NCBI GenBank assembly: GCA_963701815.1 | Contig: CAVPBN010000046.1 | Location: 248,001-312,000, forward strand | DNA length: 64,000 nt | Direction of reading: 5' to 3' | DNA from: AP-15 sp963701815 | Lineage (GTDB): Bacteria; Pseudomonadota; Alphaproteobacteria; ATCC43930; CGMCC-115725 | Part shown: piece after piece, positions 18,848 through 28,312 of the stretch | Layout: each line of letters begins with the position of its first letter | Position numbering within the stretch: the first letter of the stretch is position 1 | Notes under the pieces: generated by a model | The model's database searches: none | What the model was told of the DNA's origin: nothing | The model's input: the letters and a program-made list of their open reading frames with translations, nothing else | Position numbers and translations under genes: made by a program

Positions 18848-19357
18848 TCACTCGCCCATTCCGTTTGCCGCTGCGCCCTCGCCCAGATACCGCCACGTCT
18901 TGCTTTGGGCGACCTGTTCGGCTGCGTGACGTCCTTGCAGTTGACCGAGTGCATGGCGGATCGAGGTGAACGCCAGCGCCACCCCCTGGTCGCGCCGGAG
19001 CAGATTGCGGATCTCGGTCGGACGCGCCGCGCGCGGGGCGATCGACTGCAGCACCGCCTCGATCAGCTTGGCGTTGGTCCCGCGCTGCAGCCGCCGCGTC
19101 GGTGACCGCTCGCCGAACCGGGCATTGCCCGGCCAATCGGCAGCGTCATTGGCGATGGTCCGGCGAGAAAACCCGGCGCGCCGTGCCGGCGCCGTCGGGA
19201 TCTTGACCGCGCCGGTGGCAGGGTCGAACCCTGCGGCAAATTCCCGAACCCGTTGCATCGCCGCTGCATAGCCTTCGGCAAACGCTTCGCGCCGCACAGC
19301 TTCGATCTGCTGTTGTAATTGAGAGAGAGCAGTTTTCGTCATATGCTTGATGTCCAT
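18848..19357 (-). CDS. Winged-helix-like protein of unknown function
   Basis: 169 residues, family not recognised. Residues about 5-45 are a probable coiled coil (LSQLQQQIEAVRREAFAEGY). A basic linker follows, and residues about 95-160 read like a winged helix (LIEAVLQSIAPRAARPTEI, then IRHALGQL and a closing SKTWRYLG wing). This suggests a small DNA-binding protein. Its upstream DNA (19360-19430) is AT-rich with a TATATGTATAG stretch. It is convergent with mucR, with 37 bp between the stops. Confidence 0.65.
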   Translation of the reverse strand: MDIKHMTKTALSQLQQQIEAVRREAFAEGYAAAMQRVREFAAGFDPATGAVKIPTAPARRAGFSRRTIANDAADWPGNARFGERSPTRRLQRGTNAKLIEAVLQSIAPRAARPTEIRNLLRRDQGVALAFTSIRHALGQLQGRHAAEQVAQSKTWRYLGEGAAANGMGE

Positions 19358-19487
19358 CGTTAATTCTCGGCAGGATCATATCATATTTACTACTATATGT
19401 ATAGGTTATCGATGCGAATGACCGAGATTGGGTCGTGCAGGTCAATTTTCGGCATCGACGCCTACGCGGCTGCCGCCGGCCGCGGCA

Positions 19488-19757
19488 TCAATCGGCCAAA
19501 GGCAGGCTGAGCGGAGAAATCTGCGCAGCACCCCGCCCGCGGTAGTCGCGCCGCGGAACGGCTTCGAGCATTCGGCGTGGTGCTCGAGCCGGGCGCCGGG
19601 CGGCGTCGGCCTGATCGAGGGTCAGCGCCACCCGATCGGCCACGACTTGGATTCCGTCGACGAACACATCCCGGACGGCGCCCAATCGGCGTTTTTGATG
19701 ACGGTCGTGGTCACCGGGTCCGACCTCCCCGATCGCTCGCAGCGCAGAAATGTCCAT
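19488..19757 (-). pseudogene. C-terminal remnant of an amidohydrolase
   Basis: An 89-codon minus-strand frame ending RDYRGRGAAQISPLSLPLAD. The segment GAVRDVFVDGIQVVADRVAL matches the closing strands of ATZ/TRZ or guanine-deaminase-type amidohydrolases (usually VRHVFVDGxxVVxDG). No N-terminal part, metal motif or catalytic domain is upstream, because the P1 peptidase gene occupies 19793 onward on the other strand. I read it as a decayed fragment; a spurious frame is possible. Confidence 0.4.
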
Positions 19758-19792
19758 GATATACGCAACACCTCGCAGGTCCGGGGATCGTC

Positions 19793-20848
19793 ATGGCCAT
19801 CGCAGGAATGCGCAATCTGATCACCGATGTAGCCGGCATCCTGGTCGGGCAGGCGGAAGATCTCGACGGCATCACCGGCACGACCGTCGTGCTCGCCGAG
19901 CGGCCGGCGACGGCGGCGGTCGATGTTCGCGGCGGCGCGCCCGGCACCCGTGAGACCGAATTGCTCTCGGTCGATACGCTGGTCGATCGTATCGACGCGA
20001 TCGTCCTGTCCGGCGGCTCGGCCTTCGGCCTCGATGCCGCCGCCGGGGTGATGGATCGGCTCGCCGCAGCCGGCCGCGGCTTTGCAATCGGCTCGACGCC
20101 GCAGCCCTCGGTGATCCGGGTGCCGATCGTCCCGGCGGCGATCCTGTTCGATCTCGGCTTCCCAACCCGCCGGATCTGGGTCGGCGATCCGCCGTATCGG
20201 GCGCTTGGCCGCATCGCCGTCGACGCCGCGGCCAAGGATTTCTCGCAGGGCAACGCCGGCGCCGGTCTGGGCGCCAGAGCGGGGCAGCTGAAGGGTGGCC
20301 TCGGCAGCGCGTCGCTTCGCCTGACCGAAGGCGCCATGGTCGGCGCAATCGTTGCCGTCAACAGCTGGGGTGCTGCGGTCCGGCCCGATTGCGGCCGCTT
20401 CTGGGCGGCGGATCTGGCCTTGCCCGGCGAGATCGACCCGCAGCCGCCGATCCCCGACCGGCTGTTTGATCTGGAAGACTTCTCGCAATGCAAGACCGCC
20501 GGCGCCGGCGCCAACACCACGATCGCGGTCGTCGCGACCGACGCCGCGCTCGGCAAGGGCGGCTGCCGGCGTCTGGCGATCATGGCGCAGGACGGTCTCG
20601 CCCGCGCCATCCGCCCGATCCACACGCCGTTCGACGGCGACACGGTGTTCGCGCTGGCTACGGGCGGCGGCCCGCCGGTCGAGCCGGCCGCGCTGCTGCG
20701 GCTCGGCCATGCCGCCGCGGATTGCCTCGCCCGCGCCGTCATGCGGGCATTGACCGCGGCCGAGACGCTCGGCGACGTCGCGAACTGGCGAAAGCGCTGG
20801 GCCGACCCGGCGGCCCCGCTCGACAGCCGCCCTCCGGTCGAACGATGA
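19793..20848 (+). CDS. P1-family peptidase (DmpA/L-aminopeptidase-D-esterase type)
   Basis: 351 residues of the self-processing N-terminal-nucleophile family. Conserved parts include ITDVAGILVGQAED, VDVRGGAPGTRETELL, IVLSGGSAFGLDAAAGVMD and the cleavage region GAGANTTIAVVATDA, where autoproteolysis normally exposes the Thr/Ser nucleophile (here T after AN). Members release N-terminal residues from peptides or act on D-amino-acid amides and esters. It is followed on the same strand by an acyl-CoA synthetase. Confidence 0.87.
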   Translation: MAIAGMRNLITDVAGILVGQAEDLDGITGTTVVLAERPATAAVDVRGGAPGTRETELLSVDTLVDRIDAIVLSGGSAFGLDAAAGVMDRLAAAGRGFAIGSTPQPSVIRVPIVPAAILFDLGFPTRRIWVGDPPYRALGRIAVDAAAKDFSQGNAGAGLGARAGQLKGGLGSASLRLTEGAMVGAIVAVNSWGAAVRPDCGRFWAADLALPGEIDPQPPIPDRLFDLEDFSQCKTAGAGANTTIAVVATDAALGKGGCRRLAIMAQDGLARAIRPIHTPFDGDTVFALATGGGPPVEPAALLRLGHAAADCLARAVMRALTAAETLGDVANWRKRWADPAAPLDSRPPVER

Positions 20849-20978
20849 GCCGACCCGCCAAAGACCGCGCCGCCGGGTTGCGCCGGGACCGCGCGCCGAG
20901 CCGGCTGTCCGGCTTGTGTTATGATGCCGGTTGGCGCGGATCATGGCGGACCGAAGCCCGCAACGGGGAGGAGTCAGG

Positions 20979-22652
20979 ATGTCGGCAACTGCCTTTATCG
21001 CGGCCCGGGATTTCCTGCTGGCCCACCGCGCCGACTACCGGCGGGCCTATCGCGACTTCCGCTGGCCGGTCCTCGACCGGTTCAACTGGGCGCTCGATTA
21101 TTTCGACCCGATGGCCCGGGACAACGACCGGCCGGGGTTGTGGATCGTCGATGACGGCGGGACCGAGACCAAACTCTCCTTCGCCGAACTTGCCGAGCGA
21201 TCGAGTTGGGCCGCCAACCGGCTGCGCGGGCTCGGTGTGGGCCGCGGCGACCGCCTGCTGCTGATGCTCGGCAATACGGCGCCGTTGTGGGAATGCATGC
21301 TGGCGGCGATGAAGCTGGGCGCCGTGATCATTCCGGCGACGACCCTGCTGAACCGCGACGACCTCCTCGACCGTTTTGCCCGCGGCCGGGTCCGCCATGT
21401 CGTGGCCGGCGCCGACGGCACCGGCAAATTTGCCGACCTGCCCGGCGACTATACCCGGATCGCGGTCGGCGGGACGGCGCCCGGCTGGCACTCCTGGGAG
21501 GCGGCTTACGACATGCCGGGGGAATTCGTCGCCGACGGCGAAACCCGGGCGAGCGACCCGCTGTTGCTCTATTTCACCTCGGGCACAACGGCCAAGCCCA
21601 AGCTCGTTTTGCACAGCCACCAGAGCTATCCGGTCGGCCATCTCTCGACGATGTACTGGCTCGGGGTCCGGCCCGGCGACATCCATCTGAACATCTCGTC
21701 GCCCGGCTGGGCCAAGCACGCCTACAGCTGCGTGTTCGCGCCGTGGAATGCCGGCGCCACGGTCTTCATGCTGAACCAGCCCCGGTTCGACGCCAAGCGG
21801 CTGCTCGACGCGATCACCCGCCATCGGGTGACGACATTCTGCGCGCCGCCGACGGTCTGGCGCATGCTGATCCAGGAGGACCTCTCGGCCTGGAAGGTGG
21901 CGTTGAGCGAAGTCGTCGGCGCCGGCGAACCGTTGAACCCGGAAATCATCGAGCAGGTCCGCAAGGCCTGGGGTCTGACCGTTCGCGACGGTTACGGCCA
22001 GACCGAGACGACCTTGCAGATCGGCAACATGCCGGGACAGCCGGTCACGCCCGGGGCGATGGGCAACCCGGCGCCGGGCTACCGCGTGCGGCTGCTCGAC
22101 GCGGCCGGCACGGAGCAGCCGGAGGCCGAGATCTGCCTGGCGCTCGACCCGCCCCCGCTCGGGCTGATGCAGGGTTATCAGGGCGATGACGGCACGCTGC
22201 AACCGCTCGCCGGCGACGCCTACCGCACCGGCGACGTGGCGAATTGCGACGCCGAGGGCCGTTTCACCTATGTCGGCCGCGCCGACGACGTCTTCAAAGC
22301 GTCGGACTACCGGATCAGCCCGTTCGAGCTGGAAAGCGTACTGATCGAGCATCCGGCGGTGGCCGAGGCCGCTATCGTTCCCGCCCCCGACCCGCTCCGG
22401 CTTGCGGTACCCAAAGCGTTCATCTCACTGGCGGCCGATTACGCCCCCGATCGCGACACGGCACTATTGATTTTCCGCCACCTGCGCGCCCACCTCGCCC
22501 CCTACAAGCGCGTCCGGCGTCTCGAATTCGCCGATCTGCCAAAGACCATCTCGGGCAAGATCCGCCGTGTCGAGCTGCGCACCGCCGAAGCCGCCCGCTC
22601 GTCCCGCTCGACCGGCGAATACCGCGAGGAGGATTTCCCGGAGCTCGGATAA
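20979..22652 (+). CDS. Acyl-CoA synthetase (ANL superfamily, ACSM-like)
   Basis: 557 residues from ATG 20979, just after GGGGAGGAG. The AMP-binding P-loop is YFTSGTTAKPKLVLHSH, followed by RDGYGQTETT and YRTGDVANCDAEGRFTYVGRADDVFKASDYRISPFELE, and the C-terminal catalytic Lys is in PKTISGKIRR. It adenylates a carboxylic acid and loads it on CoA. The similarity is to medium-chain or acetyl/propionyl-type ligases. The coding region ends in a perfect palindrome. Confidence 0.9.
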   Translation: MSATAFIAARDFLLAHRADYRRAYRDFRWPVLDRFNWALDYFDPMARDNDRPGLWIVDDGGTETKLSFAELAERSSWAANRLRGLGVGRGDRLLLMLGNTAPLWECMLAAMKLGAVIIPATTLLNRDDLLDRFARGRVRHVVAGADGTGKFADLPGDYTRIAVGGTAPGWHSWEAAYDMPGEFVADGETRASDPLLLYFTSGTTAKPKLVLHSHQSYPVGHLSTMYWLGVRPGDIHLNISSPGWAKHAYSCVFAPWNAGATVFMLNQPRFDAKRLLDAITRHRVTTFCAPPTVWRMLIQEDLSAWKVALSEVVGAGEPLNPEIIEQVRKAWGLTVRDGYGQTETTLQIGNMPGQPVTPGAMGNPAPGYRVRLLDAAGTEQPEAEICLALDPPPLGLMQGYQGDDGTLQPLAGDAYRTGDVANCDAEGRFTYVGRADDVFKASDYRISPFELESVLIEHPAVAEAAIVPAPDPLRLAVPKAFISLAADYAPDRDTALLIFRHLRAHLAPYKRVRRLEFADLPKTISGKIRRVELRTAEAARSSRSTGEYREEDFPELG

Positions 22653-22670
22653 CGCCCGCGCGGGCGTTAT
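22649..22670. repeat. 22-bp perfect palindrome over the acyl-CoA synthetase stop codon
   Basis: ATAACGCCCGC/GCGGGCGTTAT is a perfect inverted repeat with no loop bases beyond the centre, and TAA 22650-22652 is the stop codon of the upstream gene. Only two T follow, so it is a poor intrinsic terminator but could end transcription with Rho, or be a protein-binding site. Confidence 0.55.
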
Positions 22671-22889
22671 TTGGGCGACGGCACGCCCGATCACGACCTT
22701 CGTCCCGATCACCTCGACCGCAGAGCCAAGGCCGCGCACGCCAGACGCCTGCTCGCCCGGTTGCGCCGGATAGGCTACGCCGTCCCAATCACCCCTTCGC
22801 GGCGCGACCCGAGATCGGTTTCTTTTTATCAAGCGACCGGATAACGATCCCGCTTGCGACTTGCCAGCGCGCTGAAACAGGGACCGGCG

Positions 22890-24206
22890 ATGCTCAACCC
22901 CGACAGCCTGCACCGGGATTTCACGCCCACGCCGTATTGGTGGGAGGCTTACCGGCCGACCGCAGACGATCTTGTCGAGGTGCCGCGCTCGGCCCGCGTG
23001 GCGATCGTCGGCGGCGGCTACGCCGGGCTCTCGGCGGCGCTGGAATTGGCCAAAAACGGCATCGACGCGGTCGTGCTGGAAGCCGCCGAACCGGGCTTTG
23101 GCGCGAGCACCCGCAATGGCGGCGCCGTCAGCGGCGGCGTCAACATCGGCAAGAGCTTCAGCGGCAAAGGCGCCGCGATCGATCCCGACCGCGCCGGTCG
23201 ATTGCTGTCGGACGCCGCCGACGCCTTCGCCCTGGTCGACCGGCTGATCGGCGAAGAACAGATCGCCTGCTGCTGGGAAAAGCCCGGCCGCTTTGTCGGC
23301 GCCTGGACGAGATCGCATTTTCAGGCGCAATCCCGGCGGCTGACCCTGCTCAATCAGGCGGCCCGGTCCGCGGCGTTTATGGTGCCCCGCGAACATCAGC
23401 GCGAGGAGATCGCCAGCGATTATTACTTCGGGGGCATGGTGGTCGAGCGCTCGGGCAAGCTGCACCCGGCGCTCTACTACAAGGGGCTGCTCGACGCCTG
23501 CCGCCGCCGTGCCGTCGCGGTCTGCGCCAAGGCCGGCGTCAACCGTCTGAGCCGGCAGGGCGCCGGCTGGCGGGTCGAGACCGGCCGCGGCACGCTCGCC
23601 GCCGGCGACGTCGTCATTGCCACCAACGGCTATACCGGCGATATCACCCCGGCGCTGAAACGCCGCGTGGTGCCGATCGCCAGCCATATCGTCGCCACCG
23701 AGGAACTGCCCCCCGACCTTGCCGATTCGCTGATCCCCAAGGGCCGCACCCTGTCCGACACCCGCCGGGTCCTGTGCTATTATCGGATGTCGCCCGACGG
23801 CAGGCGCATGATCTTCGGCGGCCGTGCCCGCTTTACTCAGGTCGACGCGACGGTCAGCGCGCCGATCCTGCACCGTTATATGACCGCCCGCTTTCCGCAA
23901 CTGCGCGGCGTCAGGCTGACGCATGCCTGGAGCGGCAATACCGCCTTCAGCCTCGACGCTTTGCCGCATATGGGCGAGCGCGACAACCTCCATTACTGCC
24001 TCGGCTGCAACGGCAGCGGCATCGCGATGATGACCTATCTCGGGTGGCAGACCGCCCGCAAGATTGCCCGGGTTGCGAATTACGCCTGCAGTTTCGACAG
24101 CGCCGACTTTCCCGATCATCCGCTCTACACCGGCAACCCATGGTTTTTGCCGGCGATCGGCGGCTGGTATCGGCTGCGTGACAATCTCGACCGCTTGCTG
24201 GCATGA
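22890..24206 (+). CDS. FAD-dependent amine/amino-acid oxidase (DadA/PuuB type)
   Basis: 438 residues from ATG 22890 (CAGGGA upstream). The dinucleotide-binding motif VAIVGGGYAGLSAALELAKNG is followed by LEAAEPGFGASTRNGGAVSGG, and the C-terminal flavin-contact region is HAWSGNTAFSLDALPHMG. WWEAYRP near the N terminus and the overall order fit gamma-glutamylputrescine-oxidase-type enzymes that oxidise a secondary amine or amino acid. The substrate is not fixed by neighbours. Confidence 0.85.
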   Translation: MLNPDSLHRDFTPTPYWWEAYRPTADDLVEVPRSARVAIVGGGYAGLSAALELAKNGIDAVVLEAAEPGFGASTRNGGAVSGGVNIGKSFSGKGAAIDPDRAGRLLSDAADAFALVDRLIGEEQIACCWEKPGRFVGAWTRSHFQAQSRRLTLLNQAARSAAFMVPREHQREEIASDYYFGGMVVERSGKLHPALYYKGLLDACRRRAVAVCAKAGVNRLSRQGAGWRVETGRGTLAAGDVVIATNGYTGDITPALKRRVVPIASHIVATEELPPDLADSLIPKGRTLSDTRRVLCYYRMSPDGRRMIFGGRARFTQVDATVSAPILHRYMTARFPQLRGVRLTHAWSGNTAFSLDALPHMGERDNLHYCLGCNGSGIAMMTYLGWQTARKIARVANYACSFDSADFPDHPLYTGNPWFLPAIGGWYRLRDNLDRLLA

Positions 24207-24235
24207 TCGGTCGCGGTTTCAGCGGAGCTCACGAT

Positions 24236-24523
24236 ATGGATTTCGAGACCTACAAAAGCTCGGTCGCGCAGGCGGCACCGCCCGAAGGGTTGGGCATGGC
24301 GGCGCAGGCGCTGTGGTGGGAGGCCAAAGGCGACTGGCCGCAGGCCCATACATGCGCGCAGCAGCAGCCGGACAAGAACGGCGCCTGGGCGCACGCCTAT
24401 CTGCACCGGGTCGAAGGCGATCTGCGCAACGCCGCGGGCTGGTATGGCCGCGCCGGCCGCCCGGTCTCGGCCGCACCGTTGCCCGAGGAATGGGAAGCCA
24501 TCGCGCGCGCCCTTCTCGGCTGA
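24236..24523 (+). CDS. Conserved small protein with TPR-like helices
   Basis: 95 residues from ATG 24236, preceded by GGAG. The sequence is helical with aromatic-rich repeats (ALWWEAKGDWPQAHTCAQ and AHAYLHRVEGDLRNAAGWYGRA) resembling a single tetratricopeptide-like pair; no catalytic motif. It sits 29 bp after the FAD oxidase and is probably co-transcribed. Function unknown. Confidence 0.7.
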   Translation: MDFETYKSSVAQAAPPEGLGMAAQALWWEAKGDWPQAHTCAQQQPDKNGAWAHAYLHRVEGDLRNAAGWYGRAGRPVSAAPLPEEWEAIARALLG

Positions 24524-24598
24524 ACCTCGGCGGCGGACAGCCGCCCGGTCTCGTTGTGGTGACTTCCGGAGGAATCTGCCTCGCTCATTGGGGGGACC

Positions 24599-24943
24599 AT
24601 GAGAAGAATCGGCCCATCCGTTGCGGCCTTTTGCACGGGCGTCCTCGCCGCAGCCGGCGCGGTGCAGGCGGCAGAAATCGCCGGCGCTGTCGACGCGAAT
24701 GGAAGGCCGCAGATTGCATCGACGATGTATCGCGTCACCCACCCTAGCATCGGGCGCTATATCATCCATTTTACGCATGCATTCCCGCCCCCCCATGCCA
24801 CGTGCATCTACATGCCGGTAGGCGATTTTCGGGTTAAAGGGCTAACGGAGACCACCGAGACCTGCGACGTTGCGTTCATCAACCAATTCGGCGGCTTGGC
24901 CAACGCTATTTTCAATTTCGTCGCGGTAGATACAACCAACTGA
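24599..24943 (+). CDS. Exported protein of unknown function
   Basis: 114 residues with a clear signal peptide (SVAAFCTGVLAAAGAVQA, cleavage after AVQA). The mature part contains RYIIHFTHAFPPPHATCIY and two Cys that could form a disulphide. A GGAGG site is upstream. I recognise no family. Confidence 0.65.
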   Translation: MRRIGPSVAAFCTGVLAAAGAVQAAEIAGAVDANGRPQIASTMYRVTHPSIGRYIIHFTHAFPPPHATCIYMPVGDFRVKGLTETTETCDVAFINQFGGLANAIFNFVAVDTTN

Positions 24944-25049
24944 CTGTCGCGATCCGGCCACAGCGATCCCTGGGTCAGCTGAACATCTCGAAGCCCGCAG
25001 GCAAGTGACCCGCGGCTTCGATCGGCGCGGTAAAGCAGGAGGAAACCCG

Positions 25050-26243
25050 ATGCCCGGCGTGCTCGACGGCATTCGCGTTCTCGATTTCGGGCGCTACATC
25101 GCCGGGCCGTTCTGCGCCGCGCTGCTCGCCGATCTCGGCGCCGAGGTGATCCGCATCGAGCGGCTCGGCGGCGGCGAGGATCGCGGCTTCATCCCGGTCG
25201 GCGCCAAGTCCGCGGTTGGCGGCGGGGCGATGTTTCTGGCGATGAACCGCAACAAGCTCGGCATGACCCTGGACCCGGCCGCCGCCAAGGGCCGCGAGAT
25301 CGTCAGAAGACTGGTCGCCACCGCCGACATCGTCGTCGCCAACCTGCCGCCGGCGGTATTGCGGTCGTTGGCGCTCGATCTCGACAGCCTGCGCCAGGTC
25401 AAGCCCGACATCATCCTGACCACGGTCACCGGTTTCGGCGCCGGCGGGCCATTGTCGCACAAGCACGGTTTCGACGGCATCGGCCAGGCGATGAGCGGTG
25501 CGGTCTACCTGTCGGGCACGCCCGAGCAGCCGATCCAGCTCAAACTGCCCTGGGTCGATTTCGGCACCGCCTGCCTTGCCGCCTTCGGCACGATGGCGGC
25601 ACTCCTCGAACGCGGCAAGACCGGGCATGGGCAGAAGGTCGAGGGCGCGCTGCTGCGCACGGCGATCGCCTTTGCCAACGCGACACTGATCGAGCAGGCC
25701 CTGACCGGCGTCGACCGCGTCGCCAGGCTGAACCGCGCGTTCAACAACGCACCCGGCGATCTGTACCGCTGCCATGACGGCTGGATCGTGACCACCGTGA
25801 TCGGCGGCCCGATGTTCCGCCGCTGGGCGGGGATGCTCGGCGAGGAGCATTGGCTCGCCGATCCGCGCTTTGCCGACGACCAGGCGCGCGCCGACCATGG
25901 CGAAATCATCGGCGCCCGGATGATCGAGTGGTGCGCCGAGCGAAGCTGCGCCGAGGCGCTCTCGGCGCTCGAAGCCGCCAATATCGTCGCCGGCCAGGTC
26001 TACTCGCCGCAGCAGGCGCTCGACGACCCGCACATCCGCGCCGCCCGCCTGCTCGAAGAGCAGAGCCACCCGAGCCTCGAGGCGACCTTCCCGCTGGCCC
26101 CGACCCCGATCGAATTGTCGGAAACTCCCGGCGCCTATCGCCGCCCGGCCCCGCTGCTCGGCGAACACACCGGCCAGATCCTGGCGAGCCTCGGCTATAG
26201 TCCGGCGGAAATCGACGCATTGCGGCGGGAAAGAATCGTATAA
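25050..26243 (+). CDS. CaiB/BaiF (family III) CoA-transferase
   Basis: 397 residues from ATG 25050, which follows AGGAGG. The N-terminal GIRVLDFGRYIAGPFCAALLADLGAEVIRIE is the family's opening signature, with HGFDGIGQAMSG and the C-terminal SHPSLEATFPLAPTPIELS. It moves CoA between carboxylic acids through an aspartyl-CoA intermediate. The acceptor acid is unknown. Confidence 0.9.
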   Translation: MPGVLDGIRVLDFGRYIAGPFCAALLADLGAEVIRIERLGGGEDRGFIPVGAKSAVGGGAMFLAMNRNKLGMTLDPAAAKGREIVRRLVATADIVVANLPPAVLRSLALDLDSLRQVKPDIILTTVTGFGAGGPLSHKHGFDGIGQAMSGAVYLSGTPEQPIQLKLPWVDFGTACLAAFGTMAALLERGKTGHGQKVEGALLRTAIAFANATLIEQALTGVDRVARLNRAFNNAPGDLYRCHDGWIVTTVIGGPMFRRWAGMLGEEHWLADPRFADDQARADHGEIIGARMIEWCAERSCAEALSALEAANIVAGQVYSPQQALDDPHIRAARLLEEQSHPSLEATFPLAPTPIELSETPGAYRRPAPLLGEHTGQILASLGYSPAEIDALRRERIV

Positions 26244-26317
26244 GACCGATATCGACCGGCCGCCGCTTGTCCAACTCCGAGGCCTCGACCCGACCCAACT
26301 ACGAACGGATTTCCCGA

Positions 26318-27047
26318 ATGCCGCACGAACTCGCTTCCGAACTGGCGCCGACCGGGGTGTTGCGCGCCGCGATCAATATGGGGAATTTCCTGCTGGTGAC
26401 CGGCAAGAGCGCTGCGGGCGATCCCGAGGGGGTGTCGCCCGACATGGCGCGCGCGATCGCCGAGCGCCTCGGCGTGCCGGTGACCTACGTGCCCTATGCG
26501 CGGCCCGGCGAACTGGCGGACGCCGCCGAAAGCAACGTCTGGGACATCGGCCTGATCGGCGCCGAGCCGCAGCGCGCCGAGAAGATCGCGTTCACCCCGG
26601 CCTATGTCGAGATCGAGGCGACCTATCTGGTGCCGCCCGGCTCGCCGCTCAACGCGATCGCCGAGGTCGACCGCCCGGGCAGTGCGCATCGTCGTGTCGG
26701 CGCGCAGCGCCTACGATCTGTGGCTCGCCCGCAACATCAAGCACGCCGAAGTCGTGCGGTTGGAGGGCGCCGACGCGGTTTTCCAGCATTTCGTCGACGA
26801 CAAGATGGATGCGCTCGCCGGCTTGCGGCCCGGACTCTTGGCCTACCTCGAAAAATTGCCGGGCGCACGGATCCTCGACGGGCAATTCACCGCCGTGCAG
26901 CAGGCGGTCGGCACGCCGCGGGCAAACACTGCCGGTGCGGCGTTTCTGCGCGACTTCGTCGAAGAGGCGAAGCGATCGGGACTGGTCGCCCGCCTGATCG
27001 AGCGCCACAAGGTGGTCGGCCGCCTCTCGGTCGCGCCCCCGGCCTGA
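26318..27047 (+). CDS. Family-3 (amino-acid type) solute-binding protein, one frameshift
   Basis: About 242 residues once one extra base (A at about 26681) is removed: AIAEVDRPG then continues VRIVVSARSAYDLWLARNI. The order TGVLRAAINMGNFLL, GVSPDMARAIAERLGVPV, DIGLIGAEPQRAEKIAFTPAYVEIEATYLVP is that of periplasmic amino-acid-binding proteins. No signal peptide is visible from ATG 26318 or from an upstream in-frame start, and no permease or ATPase adjoins, so it may be a cytosolic sensor-like or enzyme-like member of the fold. Confidence 0.78.
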
Positions 27048-27078
27048 CCGGCGCCTGCAGCCGGGATATGGCGGCACG

Positions 27079-27663
27079 ATGAGCAAGGCCTTCGTCAAGG
27101 AAACCGCCGACGAGACGGACCTGACCGATGCGGCCGGCCTGCCCGACGAGGCGCCGGCGATCCCGGCCGGGGTCAAGAACTATATGACCCCGCTGGGTCA
27201 CCGCCGGATGCAGGACGAGTTGCGGCAGCTGCTGCGCGTCGAGCGCCCGCAAGTCGTGGAGACCGTGGCCTGGGCCGCCGGCAACGGCGACCGCTCGGAG
27301 AACGGCGACTACATTTACGGCAAACGCCGGCTGCGCGAGATCGACCGCCGCATCCGCTTTCTGACCAAACGGCTCGAAAGCGCCGAAGTGGTCGACCCGA
27401 AACGGCAACAGCGGCTGGACCAGGTGTTCTTCGGCGCGACGGTCACCTATGCCGGCGCGAACGGGACCGAGAATACGGTTACGATCGTCGGCATCGACGA
27501 GGCCGATTTCGCCCGTGGCCAGGTCAGCTGGATCTCGCCGGTCGCCCGTGCATTGCTGAAAGCGCATGAGGGGGACATCGTCGAACTGCGCGCGCCCGCA
27601 GGCATCGAGCCGATCGAGGTCATCCACATCCGTTATGGCGACGCCGGCGGCGAGACCGGCTGA
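27079..27663 (+). CDS. greB: Transcription elongation factor GreB
   Basis: 194 residues. NYMTPLGHRRMQDELRQLL, then ERPQVVETVAWAAGNGDRSENGDYIYGKRRLREIDRRI carries the conserved acidic tip (GDRSENGDY) of the coiled coil that enters the RNA polymerase secondary channel. The C-terminal FKBP-like domain has VTIVGIDEAD and GQVSWISPVARALLKAHEGD. The factor stimulates cleavage of backtracked transcripts. The GKRRLREIDRRI form indicates GreB rather than GreA. Confidence 0.93.
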   Translation: MSKAFVKETADETDLTDAAGLPDEAPAIPAGVKNYMTPLGHRRMQDELRQLLRVERPQVVETVAWAAGNGDRSENGDYIYGKRRLREIDRRIRFLTKRLESAEVVDPKRQQRLDQVFFGATVTYAGANGTENTVTIVGIDEADFARGQVSWISPVARALLKAHEGDIVELRAPAGIEPIEVIHIRYGDAGGETG

Positions 27664-27684
27664 GTTCGGGGCGGACGGCCGAAA

Positions 27685-27786
27685 TCAGGACCCGAGCCGC
27701 TCCAGCGTCAGGCGATCGACCTCTTCGCCAAAATATTTGCGTAAGGCGTCCGCGAAGACCCGATCGCGGGCGCGGCACGAGAGAAC
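27685..27786 (-). other. Possible C-terminal remnant of an unidentified gene
   Basis: Minus-strand codons just downstream of the VOC gene read RVFADALRKYFGEEVDRLTLERLGS and stop. The composition is that of real protein and unlike the surrounding frame noise, but no upstream part in the same frame is convincing. I cannot name it. Confidence 0.25.
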
Positions 27787-27865
27787 AGGGTCATGCGAAT
27801 GCAAAATCGGCGGGCGGGAAATGGCTGACGATCGCCGGTCGCGCGCGATCCTTTGCGATGTGGTT

Positions 27866-28270
27866 TCAAGAGGGGTTGCCGGCGTAGCTGGTGAGGTCGA
27901 TGAATTCCAGGACGGTGCCGTCGGGATCGTGGAAATAGGCGCGCGGCCCATTGAGAACGCCGCCCTGCCGGTCTTCTTCGAAGGCGATCGCAACGTCATG
28001 GGCGCGCAGATGGTCGAGCGCGGCAAGGTAATCTTCATGCGCGACGGCAAAGGCATGATGGACGCCGCCATGGTCGTCGAGCGCCGGGTTGATCGGCGGC
28101 TCGCGCCTTACCAGGATCAGGCAGGTCCCGGCCGCATCGAGGAAAGCCATATGCCCGCCGGGCACCGTGGACAAATGCCGGCAGCCGACGATTTCGGTAT
28201 AAAATCGCGTGCTTCTCGCTACGTCGCTGACCGGGATGCTGAAATGGGCGACGGATCTGATCGCGACCAT
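27866..28270 (-). CDS. VOC (glyoxalase/dioxygenase fold) protein
   Basis: 134 residues, one vicinal-oxygen-chelate domain: HFSIPVSDVARSTRFYTEIVG at the start, HHAFAV in the middle and GPRAYFHDPDGTVLEFIDL at the end, supplying His and Glu metal ligands. The family covers glyoxalase, resistance proteins and extradiol-type enzymes, so the reaction cannot be set. Its start overlaps no other gene, and it follows the MetE-like gene on the same strand. Confidence 0.87.
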   Translation of the reverse strand: MVAIRSVAHFSIPVSDVARSTRFYTEIVGCRHLSTVPGGHMAFLDAAGTCLILVRREPPINPALDDHGGVHHAFAVAHEDYLAALDHLRAHDVAIAFEEDRQGGVLNGPRAYFHDPDGTVLEFIDLTSYAGNPS

Positions 28271-28312
28271 CCGGGTTCTCCTTTGGCGATGGCGCCACTC
28301 GCAGTCGACCGC

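Noticed and set aside
22671..22889. Minus-strand frame near the palindrome as a gene remnant (VEVIGTKVVIGRAVAQ)
   Set aside because: A short run of plausible residues only; I could not match it to a family, so it is left as intergenic.
24599..24943. Possible selenoprotein or redox role from its Cys residues
   Set aside because: No CxxC motif and no in-frame TGA; only an exported protein can be supported.
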